The notes: generated from the letters alone by a model not told the origin. Shown: positions 17,397 to 26,362, counted from the stretch's first letter. The stretch: DNA of 64,000 bases from CAWCAL01 sp963695075 (GCA_963695075.1 CAVOFR010000008.1:586090-650089); one strand, 5' to 3'. Program-made: numbers and translations.

Positions 17397-17783
17397 TCAG
17401 CTGAGTTCGCGAAGCTTGGCGGTGTCGACATGTTGCTGAAAGGCGGCGACCTTGCCATCGCGGACGGACCACACGTGGGCCATCTTCACCGAGGCGGGCT
17501 CGCCGGTGCGCTTGTGCTTCCACGTGTAGGTCCCGAGCGTCACGACAGTGTCACCCTCGGCGATGTGCTGCTCGGGCACCACGGAGTAGTGATCGCCGAT
17601 CTCGCCGAGTCGCATGAACACGCCTTCGAGCACTGCCTGGGGACCGACGTAGGTGCCGGCGAGGGGAAAGCCATCGGCCTCGGTCCACTGGATGTCGTCG
17701 GCCATGGCGCCGAGGACGGCCGGCACGTCGCCGACGGCGAAACACCCGTACAGGTCTTCGATGAGTTCCTTGTTGGTTGCCAT
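17397..17783 (-). CDS. SnoaL-like / NTF2-fold protein
   Basis: 128 residues from the ATG at 17783 (ribosome binding site AAGGAG upstream). NTF2-like sequence: 'NKELIEDLYGCFAVGDVPAVLGAMADDIQWTEADGFPLAGTYVGPQAVLEGVF', 'TVVTLGTYTWKHKRTGEPASVKMAHVWSVRDGKVAAFQQHVDTAKLREL'. The family covers polyketide cyclases, ketosteroid isomerase-like enzymes and proteins without known function. A GC-rich inverted repeat (CCCGCCC/GGGCGGG) follows the stop near 17372 and could slow transcription, but there is no T-run. Confidence 0.82.
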   Translation of the reverse strand: MATNKELIEDLYGCFAVGDVPAVLGAMADDIQWTEADGFPLAGTYVGPQAVLEGVFMRLGEIGDHYSVVPEQHIAEGDTVVTLGTYTWKHKRTGEPASVKMAHVWSVRDGKVAAFQQHVDTAKLRELS

Positions 17784-17886
17784 CTCATGTGCTCCTTCTG
17801 TCTTGGGTGACGGAGTGCCACCCACAAAGAAGGCGTTCGTTCGTGGCGTTCGTGTGGTTCGTTCTGAACGAACCACGTGGTTGACC

Positions 17887-20475
17887 TCAGGTCGTCCACG
17901 CGACATCGACTGCGGGCTCGTAGCAGCAAGCGACCCCTGTGACGATGGACTGGTCGAGGTGCGCAGCGAGCTCCGGCGCCCTGGATCCGAGCTCGTTGAT
18001 GGCGTGACGAATCGTTCGGGTCACGTTGAGGCGGGCCTTCTCGGTCGGCGAGCCGGACCGTCGTGGCCTGCCGCCCAAGCCGGTGGCTCGTTTGAGTTCG
18101 GCGATCAGCGCGTCACGCTCGGCGGTGCGCTCGGCCAGCCGTTCGGTGTCGCCGCGGAGCGCGGCGGCATCCAGTTCATCGTCGAGCTCAGCGAGACGGC
18201 GGCGGTACTGCATCAGCGCCTGCTGGTCGAGGACGGGGCCGGTGTCGGCGCTGGGCAGCGGGGTCTCATTTGTCGCCCCGATCAGCGCCAGCGCCGGCAC
18301 GGGCTGGTGCGGTCGTGCGACCAACTCGCGCAGGTGCCACAGGCCCTTCAGATCAGGCATGTGCAGGTTCGCTCCGTTGAACTCGATGCGCCAGACGCCA
18401 TTGTTCGGTTGGAGGACCGCACGCTGCACGGATTCGGGCTGCGTTGTCTTCCTGAGGAGGTCGGCCATGAGCCGCGCGGTCTCGACCTCACGCATCTCCT
18501 CCGCCAGTGGGAGACCCTCACGGAGCAGCTTCGAGGTCGTGGCCAGATCGCCCTGCTGTTCGGCCACCCGGGCGACCGCGAGGAGTGCGGTCGACATCGT
18601 TCCGTGCACGTAGCCGATGCGCAGCGCGCCGAGATCGCGTCGAAGACGCAACGCCCGTTCCCAGTAGTGGCGTGCCGTCTCGAGAGCGCCACGCCCCTCC
18701 CACGTGCTGGCCACGTCGTTGCACCCAACCATGTCGGCGATCCCGTAGCCGTGTTCGGCGCTCACTTCGTGACACTTCATGAACATCGACAGCGCGCCGT
18801 CGGCGTCGCCGGTCGCCCGCCGGGCATTGCCCACGTTCCAAGCGCAGAAGGCCTCGCCCCACGAGCCCGGGTAGCGCGCCGCGATGTCGTGGCCGGCTTC
18901 GGTGCGCGCGAGCGCCGACGTCGGGTCGCCATTGAACACGTCGCACTCACCACGCAAGCAGAGCAGCATGCCGAGGATCAGCGGCGGTTGGTCAGCGTCC
19001 GAGGTGGCGCCGGAGATGGTGTCGATCCCGAGGTCGAGAATCGCTGCCGCGGCCTGCCAGTCATCGGTGTCGTGCGCGACGAGGAAGGCTTCGCAGAACA
19101 GGCTTGTCGCCCGCAGCTCGGCGGGCGCGTCCTGAGCCGCTTCGCGTGCCCGCTCGAGCCAGGAGATGCCCTCTCGAAGCTTGCCCTGTGTCCACCAGAA
19201 GACGTTGAGGCTCGCCGCAAGGCCCAGCGCCGCTTCGGGATTGGTCAGGAGGAGACGTTCGAGCGCCACCCGGGTGTTGTCCTCGATGCGATGGAGCACA
19301 TCCAGGTGCGGCCGCTCGGGGCCGGTCATGGTGGCGCCGGATTCGCTCAGTCCGATCTCGAGGTAGTGGTCTGCGTGACGATCACGGATCGCGTTGAGCT
19401 CACCGGCCAGAGCGAGCTGCTCGGTGGCGTACTGGCGAATCGTCTCGAGCAGCTGGTAATGACCGGTGGCCTCATGCTTCTGCAGCAACGACTTCTCGAC
19501 GAGACGGCCAGTCAGGCCGGCGACCTTGGCGGCGCTCTGGCCCTCGCTCGCGCACACCGAGTCGATCGCGACGAGATCGAACCCGCCGGCGAACACGGCC
19601 ATCCGTCGCAGCAGCCGGCGCTCCTCCTCAGACAACAGGGCATCGCTCCACTCCACGGTGGCGCGCAGCGACCGCTGCGCGCCATCCGCCCGCCGCGCCT
19701 GCTGCGGGAGGAGGTCGAACAAATCGTCGAGGTGCCGCGAAATGTCCTCCAACTCGAGCCCGACCACCATCGCCGCCGCCAGCTCGATGGCGAGCGGGAG
19801 ACCGTCGACGCGACGACAAATCTCTCCCATCAGCCCGACCGCGCGATCAATGTCCATCGACGCGTGCATCCTCTCGCCCGCTCGTTCTCGGAACAGACGA
19901 ACCGCCGGGCATGCGTCGATCTCAGCGCGGCCCGCGTCGGCGCCCGCCACCGTCAACGGTGCCAGTCGGTGGTTCATCTCGTCCATCACCCACAGCGGCT
20001 CGCGACTCGTCGCGAGCACGTGCAGGCGAGGGAGCCGAGCAGTTAGCTCCTCGACTAGTTCGGCCACCGCTGAGACGACGTGCTCGCAGTTGTCGAGCAC
20101 GAGCAGGAGATCACGGTCCGCCAGCCACCGGGTGAGCGCATCCACATTGGACTCACCACCCGAGCGCTGCAACCCAACCTGTGCGGCAACCTCGCCAGCC
20201 ACGAGGTCCGCCGAGCGCAAAGACGCGAGCCACACGAGGAACACACCATCGGGAAACCGCTCCGCTGATTCCGATGCCACGGCGAGCGCCAGCGCCGTCT
20301 TTCCCACCCCACCAGGGCCGGTCACCGTCGTCAAAGGCACCGACGCGACGGCCTCCGCGACCTCGCCAACCTCGCGTTCTCTCCCAACCAGCCGACGCGA
20401 TCGAACAGCGGTGGAGCGAGGACTCACCCGACGGACCTCAGGCTGCCCGGAGACCCGTTCGTCGCTGACTGCCAT
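17887..20475 (-). CDS. NB-ARC/AAA ATPase-TPR transcriptional regulator-like protein
   Basis: 862 residues. Residues ~25-300 are a STAND/NB-ARC ATPase: 'RLVGREREVGEVAEAV', Walker A 'GPGGVGKTALALAV', Walker B 'LLLVLDNCEHVV'. The middle ~450 residues are helical repeat-like. The C-terminal motif 'GGRPRRSGSPTEKARLNVTRTIRHAINELGSRAPELAAHLDQSIVTGVACCYEP' is one I associate with AfsR/LuxR-type ATPase regulators in Actinobacteria. No SARP/BTAD or LuxR helix-turn-helix is seen at either end, so how it contacts DNA is unclear. An antiphage STAND role was considered; no effector domain supports it. Just outside the direct repeats at 20.6-22.2 kb. Confidence 0.8.
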   Translation of the reverse strand: MAVSDERVSGQPEVRRVSPRSTAVRSRRLVGREREVGEVAEAVASVPLTTVTGPGGVGKTALALAVASESAERFPDGVFLVWLASLRSADLVAGEVAAQVGLQRSGGESNVDALTRWLADRDLLLVLDNCEHVVSAVAELVEELTARLPRLHVLATSREPLWVMDEMNHRLAPLTVAGADAGRAEIDACPAVRLFRERAGERMHASMDIDRAVGLMGEICRRVDGLPLAIELAAAMVVGLELEDISRHLDDLFDLLPQQARRADGAQRSLRATVEWSDALLSEEERRLLRRMAVFAGGFDLVAIDSVCASEGQSAAKVAGLTGRLVEKSLLQKHEATGHYQLLETIRQYATEQLALAGELNAIRDRHADHYLEIGLSESGATMTGPERPHLDVLHRIEDNTRVALERLLLTNPEAALGLAASLNVFWWTQGKLREGISWLERAREAAQDAPAELRATSLFCEAFLVAHDTDDWQAAAAILDLGIDTISGATSDADQPPLILGMLLCLRGECDVFNGDPTSALARTEAGHDIAARYPGSWGEAFCAWNVGNARRATGDADGALSMFMKCHEVSAEHGYGIADMVGCNDVASTWEGRGALETARHYWERALRLRRDLGALRIGYVHGTMSTALLAVARVAEQQGDLATTSKLLREGLPLAEEMREVETARLMADLLRKTTQPESVQRAVLQPNNGVWRIEFNGANLHMPDLKGLWHLRELVARPHQPVPALALIGATNETPLPSADTGPVLDQQALMQYRRRLAELDDELDAAALRGDTERLAERTAERDALIAELKRATGLGGRPRRSGSPTEKARLNVTRTIRHAINELGSRAPELAAHLDQSIVTGVACCYEPAVDVAWTT

Positions 20476-20600
20476 GTTGAGAGTCTCCCATGCCCCCCGC
20501 CTCCAGGTAGCTCAGAGCGGTTGATGGTGACCGAGCCGGATCCCGCCGAAGCCTGGAGGCATCTCTCATGACGATGATGATGACAGGAGGCTGACCGCCG

Positions 20601-20624
20601 CCGTTGGCAAATCCGTTAGCACGC
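20601..20624. repeat. Degenerate integration-core-like sequence
   Basis: CCGTTGGCAAATCCGTTAGC resembles the GTTAGCAAACGGTTTGCAG cores at 20936 and 22219 and the GTTTGCAAATGGTTTGCA core at 63918. The space 20476-21251 otherwise holds direct repeat 1 and no convincing gene. Confidence 0.4.
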
Positions 20625-20804
20625 GACACACCCACGCATGACACCCACCCTGACCAGCTCAAACACGGCCGCAGGACAAGGAGGTAGGAGTCCCGCAAAG
20701 CGCGAGTTTCACCTCCGACACACCACCTTCAGTGGCAAGGATGCGGTAGCCAGCGGCATACAGCGGCAAGGAGAGAGACAGAATGTCACTCTGAGTGTGG
20801 TGTC

Positions 20805-20958
20805 GGAGGGAGGACTTGAACTCACCCGCGACCGGTCCGTCTGGACCCGTCGCGTGCGATTCTTTGGTGTCCTGTCAACGAATCAGCCGAGGGTCGCCTC
20901 ATCTGGACTGACCCAGTGCGGTCCTGAAGTGTCGCTTCCGTTAGCAAACGGTTTGCAG
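20805..20958. repeat. Direct repeat 1 (154 bp), candidate att-type site
   Basis: Begins with GGAGGGAGGACTTGAACTCACC, which reads on the minus strand like a tRNA T-arm (GAGTTCAAGTCCTCC) followed by acceptor-like CTCCGACACCA at 20798-20811. It ends with TTCCGTTAGCAAACGGTTTGCAG (20936-20958). A copy of the same length, in the same direction, lies at 22088-22241; the last 23 bases are identical and the rest is mosaic. No full tRNA fold is possible here. Confidence 0.65.
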
Positions 20959-21251
20959 TTTCGTTCACCGGGTCCTCCGCTGCGCTGAAAGCCCTCCCCC
21001 GCGATTGCCGGCCGCGACCTCACCCACGGCAAATGGGACTGCCACGTACCCGGCGACTCCGGGCGGCAAGCGGCGGGTACGTGACCGTTGATCGATGGCC
21101 GCAGCACAACGCCGACCCGTCCCACATCCGCGACTCCACACGTCAACAGCCAACTGGGCCGACCCTCGCCCCTTGAGGCTGGCCGATGGTCCGCGGCTCA
21201 CACCGATCCGACCACCGCCCCGCAGCCCCGTGTCGCAGACGGACTCGGAGC

Positions 21252-21638
21252 TCAGATCAGTTGAAATCGGACATCGACGTGGAGGCCGTCTCGAAGACGC
21301 TCCAGATCCCCCAGGTCGCTCGTCGCGACAAGGTCGCCACGAGCCGCCGCACCAACAACGACCGAAGCATCGACGACATCGGAGGTCCCGGCCACGCCGC
21401 AGGCAGCACCGGCCGAACGGGCCCGAGCCTCGTGGAGATCCTCGACCCGACAACCCGACAGCAGCCTCGACATCTGAGCCTGCGGCCCACCCCTCCATCC
21501 CTGACCCAAGACTCCGGCAGGAACGGTGGGCACGATGCCTCGTTCGAGGGCACGTCGATGCATCGCCCACACCTGGCGGTTGCTCCGCTCCGCTGCGATC
21601 AGCGCCCCCGTGTCATAGGTGACACCCATCACCGTCAC
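21252..21638 (-). CDS. PIN-domain toxin (VapC-like)
   Basis: 128 residues from a GTG at 21638 that overlaps the stop of the antitoxin gene by 4 bases (GTGA). PIN nuclease pattern: 'MGVTYDTGALIAAERSNRQVWAMH' with the first acidic residue, a central glutamate in 'AQMSRLLSGCRVEDLHEARARSAG', and 'SDVVDASVVVGAAARGDLVATSDLGDLERL' with the later Asp residues. PIN toxins are metal-dependent RNases that cut tRNA or rRNA. Gene order antitoxin-toxin fits VapBC. The pair is flanked by 154-bp direct repeats. Confidence 0.85.
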   Translation of the reverse strand: MTVMGVTYDTGALIAAERSNRQVWAMHRRALERGIVPTVPAGVLGQGWRGGPQAQMSRLLSGCRVEDLHEARARSAGAACGVAGTSDVVDASVVVGAAARGDLVATSDLGDLERLRDGLHVDVRFQLI

Positions 21639-21880
21639 GAAGCGACCCGATCCGTATCGGCATCGAGCACACCGTCGGCCCACGCCAACTCCTGTGCAGT
21701 CAGCTCACCATGCTCGGCCTCCCACGCCCGCACCGCAGCCAAGCCTTCCTCGAGAACGAGCGCCCGCTCCGCAGCCGCATTGAGCCAGGCCGACAAGCTC
21801 ACGCCATGACGTTCGGCGGCCGATGCCGCCCCCTCAGCCACAGCCTCCTCCAACGCCACCGACAACTTCTTCACAGACAT
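21635..21880 (-). CDS. Antitoxin of the PIN toxin (VapB-like)
   Basis: 81 residues: 'MSVKKLSVALEEAVAEGAASAAERHGVSLSAWLNAAAERALVLEEGLAAVRAWEAEHGELTAQELAWADGVL'. The N-terminus looks like a ribbon-helix-helix DNA-binding domain ('KLSVALEEAVAE...HGVSLSAWLNAAAERAL'), and the acidic C-terminal tail would wrap the toxin. It overlaps the toxin gene by 4 bases. It normally represses its own promoter together with the toxin. Confidence 0.85.
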   Translation of the reverse strand: MSVKKLSVALEEAVAEGAASAAERHGVSLSAWLNAAAERALVLEEGLAAVRAWEAEHGELTAQELAWADGVLDADTDRVAS

Positions 21881-22087
21881 GACCCGATGGTAGCACCCGA
21901 TTCCTACCCCGAGACCATGCCAGGCGACGTCACCGGGGACATCAACCGCTTCAACGACGCCACCCGAGATCAGGTCATCAACGCCACCATCATGGAAGGA
22001 GGGATCCCCGGCCGCGCTCAGCGGTCGTCATGAGAGGGACCCGATGAGCGGTCCAGTTGACGTGCCCCCGTTTGTCGGTCTCGAGTT

Positions 22088-22241
22088 GGAGGGGGGACTT
22101 GGGCTCACCAGCGGCCCGTCTGTCCAGACCAATCTGACGCGGTTCCGTGAGGCCTGGCCCACGAATCCGCCGAGAGCCCTCACGTCTGGAACGGTCCCGT
22201 GCGGTCCCGTCGTGGACCTTCCGTTAGCAAACGGTTTGCAG
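22088..22241. repeat. Direct repeat 2 (154 bp), candidate att-type site
   Basis: Same length and direction as the repeat at 20805. Begins GGAGGGGGGACTTGGGCTCACC and ends with the identical 23-base TTCCGTTAGCAAACGGTTTGCAG (22219-22241). The leading GGAGGGGGGA also matches the window's last bases (63992-64000). The rest of the 640-base gap 21881-22521 shows no gene I can support. Confidence 0.65.
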
Positions 22242-22521
22242 TCGCCATCACCCCGACGCGAGTGCCCGCTGAATGCGACGCCTGTCGCAAGGGTTGGACA
22301 TCGAGCGCCACAGGATAGGTCCGGCGGGACCGAGCCTCCGACTGAGCGATGTGAGCGACCGCAGGCCGTATCGGCCGCGGCGCTGAGTCGTGTCCTGTCG
22401 CTGCATCCATCGCGAGACAAGGGATGTAGCCGCCCGGTCCGAGAGTCGCTCTACGCTCCTGACGGCCTGTCCGCATCCGTTCGGCGCCATTTGGGAGCCA
22501 TTTCAGGTCGCCCCTGACAGG

Positions 22522-22959
22522 TCATGGACCCATCAGGAGGTCGGCATGCATCTGTTGGTTGGCCCACAGCAAGATCAGGCCGGCAACCGCGGTTGCCACC
22601 AGCAGCTTGCGGCTGCTCACAGCAACGGTGAGCCAACGGCCGGTGAGGATTCCATACGCTGCCCGCGTGCTCCAGAAGGCGCCGACGGCAGCGAGTAGCA
22701 GCACGGCTGGGTTGTAGGAGAAAGCAGTTCCGAGTTCGCCTCGGCTCAGGTACTGAACGGCGCGGGTCATTCCGCACGAGGGACCCATGATGCCCGCTGC
22801 GTGGTTCGGCCCGTGGAGGGCAATGGGAGGCTGACCGAACACTGCGAGGAGCGCAGCGCCCGCGAAGCCGGCGAAGACAAGCGCTGTCCATCTGCGATGA
22901 TCGTCGTCATCGGCCCAGCCGAAGGAAACCGCCGCTGATGACGGGGTTGACCTGATCAC
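22522..22959 (-). CDS. DUF2752 membrane protein
   Basis: 145 residues from a GTG at 22959 that overlaps the upstream gene stop by 4 bases. Three to four hydrophobic segments and the DUF2752 signature 'GIMGPSCGMTRAVQYLSRGELGTAFSYNPAVLLL' (Cys-Gly-x-Thr-Arg). Function unknown in the family. Co-translated with the sulfotransferase-like gene before it. Confidence 0.82.
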   Translation of the reverse strand: MIRSTPSSAAVSFGWADDDDHRRWTALVFAGFAGAALLAVFGQPPIALHGPNHAAGIMGPSCGMTRAVQYLSRGELGTAFSYNPAVLLLAAVGAFWSTRAAYGILTGRWLTVAVSSRKLLVATAVAGLILLWANQQMHADLLMGP

Positions 22960-24008
22960 GCGTCCCCGGCCTTCGGGCTGTCGCCGGTGCTCTCCTTTGC
23001 CAGGGACGCAAGCACATCGCAGGCACGGGTCCCTTCCTCCGCGGTGAGACCGAGTCGCGGGGGATCCCGCGGGGCTGGCATCGTCGGCAACTCCGAGCGA
23101 ACCGTCACCCCGACGGCATTGCCGATCTCGGTTGCGGCTGCGACCGGATCGGCAGCCGTGCTCTCGTGGGACAAGACCATGATGCGGTCGCCCAACGATG
23201 TTGACAGCGAGTTCACTTCCGCATCCACTCGATTCACCTGGTGACAGACGTCGTCGACGTATCCGAGCGGGTCGGCTTCGGCGAGGGTGCGCTGGCTGAA
23301 GACGCCCCATGGCATCGTCACGTCGCCATGAACGAGACGCCGAGCATGAAGGAGCGAAGCCACCGTCGGTAGCTGCTCGCGTCGGGTGGCGACGAAGTGG
23401 GCCTGAGGGAGCACCTCGGCGAGCTCAGACACCACGGCAAGATTGCGGTTGTTCTTGTTGAGCAGCGGTCGCTCATTGCTGGCGGCCCAGGCATCGAAGA
23501 ACCGTCGCATCTCTGCTCGGGCATCTTCGGCCTCGGGTACCCTTGCGATGTACCGGTCATCGCCGAGCCAGCGATTCCATATCGGGAAACCGTCGTTCGG
23601 TCCGCCCAGACGCCGGGTCATGCCGTAGTAGCTCTCGAAACCCACCGCCCTCGGGCCGACCCGACTCTCGAACCGATGTGTTGCGGTGATGGGACTCCTG
23701 GGGAAGAGACCGATGAGGTTGGGGAACCAACTCACCTCGAGCATCGAAGCCAACACCTGCGTGAGAAACGTCGTCCCGGTCCGGGCCCCGCCCACGACCA
23801 GCAACATCACACGGTCGCTCGGAGCCGCACGCTCGAGAAGGGCCCCCTCCTGCCCTATCCAGTGGCTGTCCAGAGGGCGACTGAACACGGCGAGTCCCGC
23901 GTGGGTCAGCGACGAGTAGGCCGCCATGTTCCGGCTCTTGAGCATCCGGAGTACCAGCTTGTGCGGGACGCTGAAGTTCGCGTAGTACCCGGCTGCCTCG
24001 TCCTCCAC
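22956..24008 (-). CDS. Sulfotransferase family protein
   Basis: 350 residues. The PAPS-binding 5'-phosphosulfate loop is 'VMLLVVGGARTGTTFLTQVLASMLEVSWFPNLIGLFPRSP' (about residues 68-107). A second PAPS-contact region is probably 'PLLNKNNRNLAVVSELAEVLPQAHFVATRREQLPTVASLLHARRL' (Arg-x-x-x-x-x-Ser pattern). These enzymes transfer sulfate from PAPS to lipids, glycans or small molecules; the acceptor cannot be predicted. Starts about 90 bases from the BlaI-type operator at 24100 and is followed by the DUF2752 gene. Confidence 0.85.
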   Translation of the reverse strand: MEDEAAGYYANFSVPHKLVLRMLKSRNMAAYSSLTHAGLAVFSRPLDSHWIGQEGALLERAAPSDRVMLLVVGGARTGTTFLTQVLASMLEVSWFPNLIGLFPRSPITATHRFESRVGPRAVGFESYYGMTRRLGGPNDGFPIWNRWLGDDRYIARVPEAEDARAEMRRFFDAWAASNERPLLNKNNRNLAVVSELAEVLPQAHFVATRREQLPTVASLLHARRLVHGDVTMPWGVFSQRTLAEADPLGYVDDVCHQVNRVDAEVNSLSTSLGDRIMVLSHESTAADPVAAATEIGNAVGVTVRSELPTMPAPRDPPRLGLTAEEGTRACDVLASLAKESTGDSPKAGDA

Positions 24009-24099
24009 GGCTTCATCCCCCAGTCGGCCACGACGTCTCTCGCTCCACCGGTTCCTGGACCCCGATGGCGGAGAACCGACGGCGTGAACAGACCGTAGC

Positions 24100-24116
24100 T
24101 CCTACAGTCTGTCGTC
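24100..24116. promoter_or_regulatory. BlaI/CopY-type operator upstream of copZ-like gene
   Basis: TCCTACAG-T-CTGTCGTC: an odd-centred inverted repeat matching the operator family seen at 46594, 47864, 49583, 50258 and 51627. It lies 87 bases before the ATG of the small HMA protein and 92 bases before the divergent sulfotransferase. Confidence 0.6.
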
Positions 24117-24203
24117 GGTGGATCATCCAGCCACCGCCATTGCCTTGACCTTGCCGCCCCGTGCGACAACGCTTGCCGAAGCCACCCGGACGGAGACCAA
24201 TCG

Positions 24204-24404
24204 ATGACACTCGACACTCGTACCTACAACGTCCCCGACATCAGTTGCGACCACTGCAAACAGGCGATCGAAACCCACGTCGGACCCGTCAACGGAGTCC
24301 GATCGGTCGGCGTCGACGTCGAGGCGAAGACCGTCACCGTGACCGGTGGGGATCCGGCCGCCATCGAGGCCGCCATCGACCAAGCTGGCTACTCGGCCAC
24401 CTGA
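24204..24404 (+). CDS. CopZ-like heavy-metal-associated (HMA) chaperone
   Basis: 66 residues, a complete single HMA ferredoxin-like domain. The metal site is 'DISCDHCKQAIE' (Cys-x-x-Cys at residues 15 and 18). These small proteins bind Cu(I) and pass it to P-type ATPases. The central stretch 'VGPVNGVRSVGVDVEAKTVTVTGGDPAAIEAAIDQAGYSAT' is typical. GGAGA precedes the ATG. A BlaI-type operator upstream and the HMA-containing Cu-ATPase at 33225 put it in a copper circuit. Confidence 0.9.
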   Translation: MTLDTRTYNVPDISCDHCKQAIETHVGPVNGVRSVGVDVEAKTVTVTGGDPAAIEAAIDQAGYSAT

Positions 24405-24494
24405 CGGTTCGAGACGGCAGGCGACCGGCCAGGGCGCGGTTGAGGAACCGCCGCTCGAGTGACTGACTCGACGCCCTCCGCTCACTTCGACGAG

Positions 24495-25412
24495 TCAGAG
24501 CCCTGACCAACCGCTCAGGAGGTCGTGAACACAACGGGTGCCGTCGGTCATGGGTAGCCGATGATCGGCAGCCTCGATGACCTCCACGTCTGCCCCGAGA
24601 AGGGTCTGGGCGAACGCGATGTTTCCGATGGGGTCGTCGGTGCCCCAGACGAGCCGAATCTCGGTGTCGGGGGCTGCGGCCGCGACGAGCTGCGGCCAGT
24701 CGGACTCCAGGACGAGGCCTTTGATCGCGTCACGGTAGGCCGGCCAGGTGTGGAGCGGTACCGCCCGCGAGACCGGGACCGGCAGCGAGGGCTGAGCGGC
24801 TGCCGCCATCCAGCCGGCCGCGGTGCGATGTCTGCAGCTCAAGGCACACGCCTGCTCGGCCCATCGGGTGTCTGCTACGAAGAGGCGCGTCATGAGGCCG
24901 CTCGCGGAGATCGTCGCCCGAGTCTCGGCCTCGTTCCGGTAGACGGGGGCACCCCAACAGACGATCCGTGTGATCCAGCCGGGATGCCGGGCCGCCCACC
25001 GCAGCGCGAGGGCCGAGCCCATCGAATGAGCTCCCACTGCGAGGGGAACATCCGCGAGCCCGGTTGCAGCCATCAGTTCATCCAGGGCGTCGAGGTGGGC
25101 CTCGGGTCCGAAAGCGATCCGGGACTCGTCCAGGGAGCGCCCGAACCCCAGCAGGTCAGGCACGACGAGCGGTCCACGATCGGACAGCTTGTCGAAGTCC
25201 GCCCCGAAGACATCACCGGTAGCGACCAGCCCGTGAAGCAGCACCGTCGAAAGACCGCCGCGACCCTCCACCCTTGCGTGGAGGGGTCCGTACCGGCGAC
25301 CAGGCATCGACGATGGATGCCAACGCTGGACGGCAGGCGACCACCGATGCGCCGTTTCCCAGAGTGCGGTACCAACACCCGCGGCAAGCAAGGGTACTTT
25401 CCAGCGCCTCAC
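24495..25412 (-). CDS. Alpha/beta hydrolase
   Basis: 305 residues. Classical fold: 'GGLSTVLLHGLVATGDVFGADFDKLSDRGPLVVPDLLGFGRS', nucleophile elbow 'AVGAHSMGSALALRWAARHP' (serine in G-x-S-x-G like AHSMGSA), late acidic residue in 'IRLVWGTDDPIGN' and histidine in 'VEVIEAADHRLPM'. A short hydrophobic N-terminus ('VPLLAAGVGTALWETA') may anchor it. Its start overlaps the stop of the BNR-repeat gene by 4 bases, so the two are one operon. Substrate unknown. Confidence 0.87.
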   Translation of the reverse strand: MRRWKVPLLAAGVGTALWETAHRWSPAVQRWHPSSMPGRRYGPLHARVEGRGGLSTVLLHGLVATGDVFGADFDKLSDRGPLVVPDLLGFGRSLDESRIAFGPEAHLDALDELMAATGLADVPLAVGAHSMGSALALRWAARHPGWITRIVCWGAPVYRNEAETRATISASGLMTRLFVADTRWAEQACALSCRHRTAAGWMAAAAQPSLPVPVSRAVPLHTWPAYRDAIKGLVLESDWPQLVAAAAPDTEIRLVWGTDDPIGNIAFAQTLLGADVEVIEAADHRLPMTDGTRCVHDLLSGWSGL

Positions 25413-26362
25413 TCGGGATCGGGTGGCACGTAGACATCGGCCCAGGTGTCACCCGCGTCGTCGCTTCGGGAGATCCGTCCACCGGCCGATGCGACCCACC
25501 AGCTCTCGGACCTGTCCACCAGCAGCGTCTCAGGCGATGCTGGCCCGGTGGCCACCTCCTCCCACGACCCCGTTGGTGTCCCGGCTGTCCATATCCGGCC
25601 ATCTGGGTCGATGCCGAGAAGACCCCCGCGTTCGGTCCACTCGACCTCGACCAGAGACGGAGCGTCGGTGATCACGTCCCAGTTCCGCCCGCCGTCAGCA
25701 CTCGTCCACAACACCCAGTCGAAGTCGGTCCCCACCATCTGATCGTCGTCGTCAGGGTTCACGGCGAGATCGGCCGCGACGAGGTTCCCCCGTTCCTCCC
25801 ATGTGCCGTCGGGTCGGTGAACCATGATCTGCCCGGAAGACTCCGCAGCAAGGAGGCCCTCTGACATGGGAATCAGCGCGTGGAAGTCGGCCTCGCCCAG
25901 GAGTCCGACCTGCTCCCAGCTTCGGCCCTCATCGGGACTCTCGATCAGCCCGAGCAGAGCCTTCGTGTCAGGGAGTCGGTATTCCTCCAGGCGCAGGTCC
26001 GGATGGCCGCTGGCGACGATCGTCTCGTCATCGAGGGCGGCCATGGACATCAGGTCGTGTTGTTCTGATCCGGCAAGCACCGCTCGATCCTGCGTTTCGA
26101 TGCGATAGAGGCCGGTGTGGCTGGCCACCAGCAGGTCGTCTTCATCGGTCAGCACCAGGTCGTGCACATGGCCGAGATCTCCGGCTGCCGCTACCACCTC
26201 CGAGTCCGAGGAACACCCAGCGACCACGAGCGTCGCCGCGACGGCGAACCCGAGGAGACCGCGACGTCTCCCGCGCCAACCGTGGCCGGGATGGAACCTA
26301 CGCTCGGCCCGAGGGTCCGACTGGACCGGCGTGATGCGAAACACGGGGAGAGAACCCGACAT
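25409..26362 (-). CDS. Sialidase-like / F510_1955-type beta-propeller lipoprotein
   Basis: About 317 residues from the ATG at 26362. After a basic N-terminus, 'LLGFAVAATLVVAGCSSDSE' is a signal peptide with lipobox. The mature part has BNR/Asp-box-like repeats ('ESPDEGRSWEQVG', 'TSADGGRNWDVIT', 'RSDDAGDTWADVY') that form a beta-propeller. Despite the glycosylhydrolase naming of the family, catalytic sialidase residues are not evident. Such proteins often sit beside copper or redox genes in Actinobacteria. Start uncertain: the ATG overlaps the ATG of the divergent gene; GTG 26343 is an alternative. Confidence 0.78.
   Translation of the reverse strand: MSGSLPVFRITPVQSDPRAERRFHPGHGWRGRRRGLLGFAVAATLVVAGCSSDSEVVAAAGDLGHVHDLVLTDEDDLLVASHTGLYRIETQDRAVLAGSEQHDLMSMAALDDETIVASGHPDLRLEEYRLPDTKALLGLIESPDEGRSWEQVGLLGEADFHALIPMSEGLLAAESSGQIMVHRPDGTWEERGNLVAADLAVNPDDDDQMVGTDFDWVLWTSADGGRNWDVITDAPSLVEVEWTERGGLLGIDPDGRIWTAGTPTGSWEEVATGPASPETLLVDRSESWWVASAGGRISRSDDAGDTWADVYVPPDPE

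Noticed and set aside
17887..20475. STAND ATPase as an antiphage Avs-like defence gene
   Set aside because: No nuclease, TIR or protease effector domain, and the C-terminus matches regulator-type proteins.
20797..20830. A complete tRNA gene at the left repeat
   Set aside because: Only T-arm/acceptor-like bases are present; T-stem pairing is poor and no anticodon or D-arm can be formed nearby.
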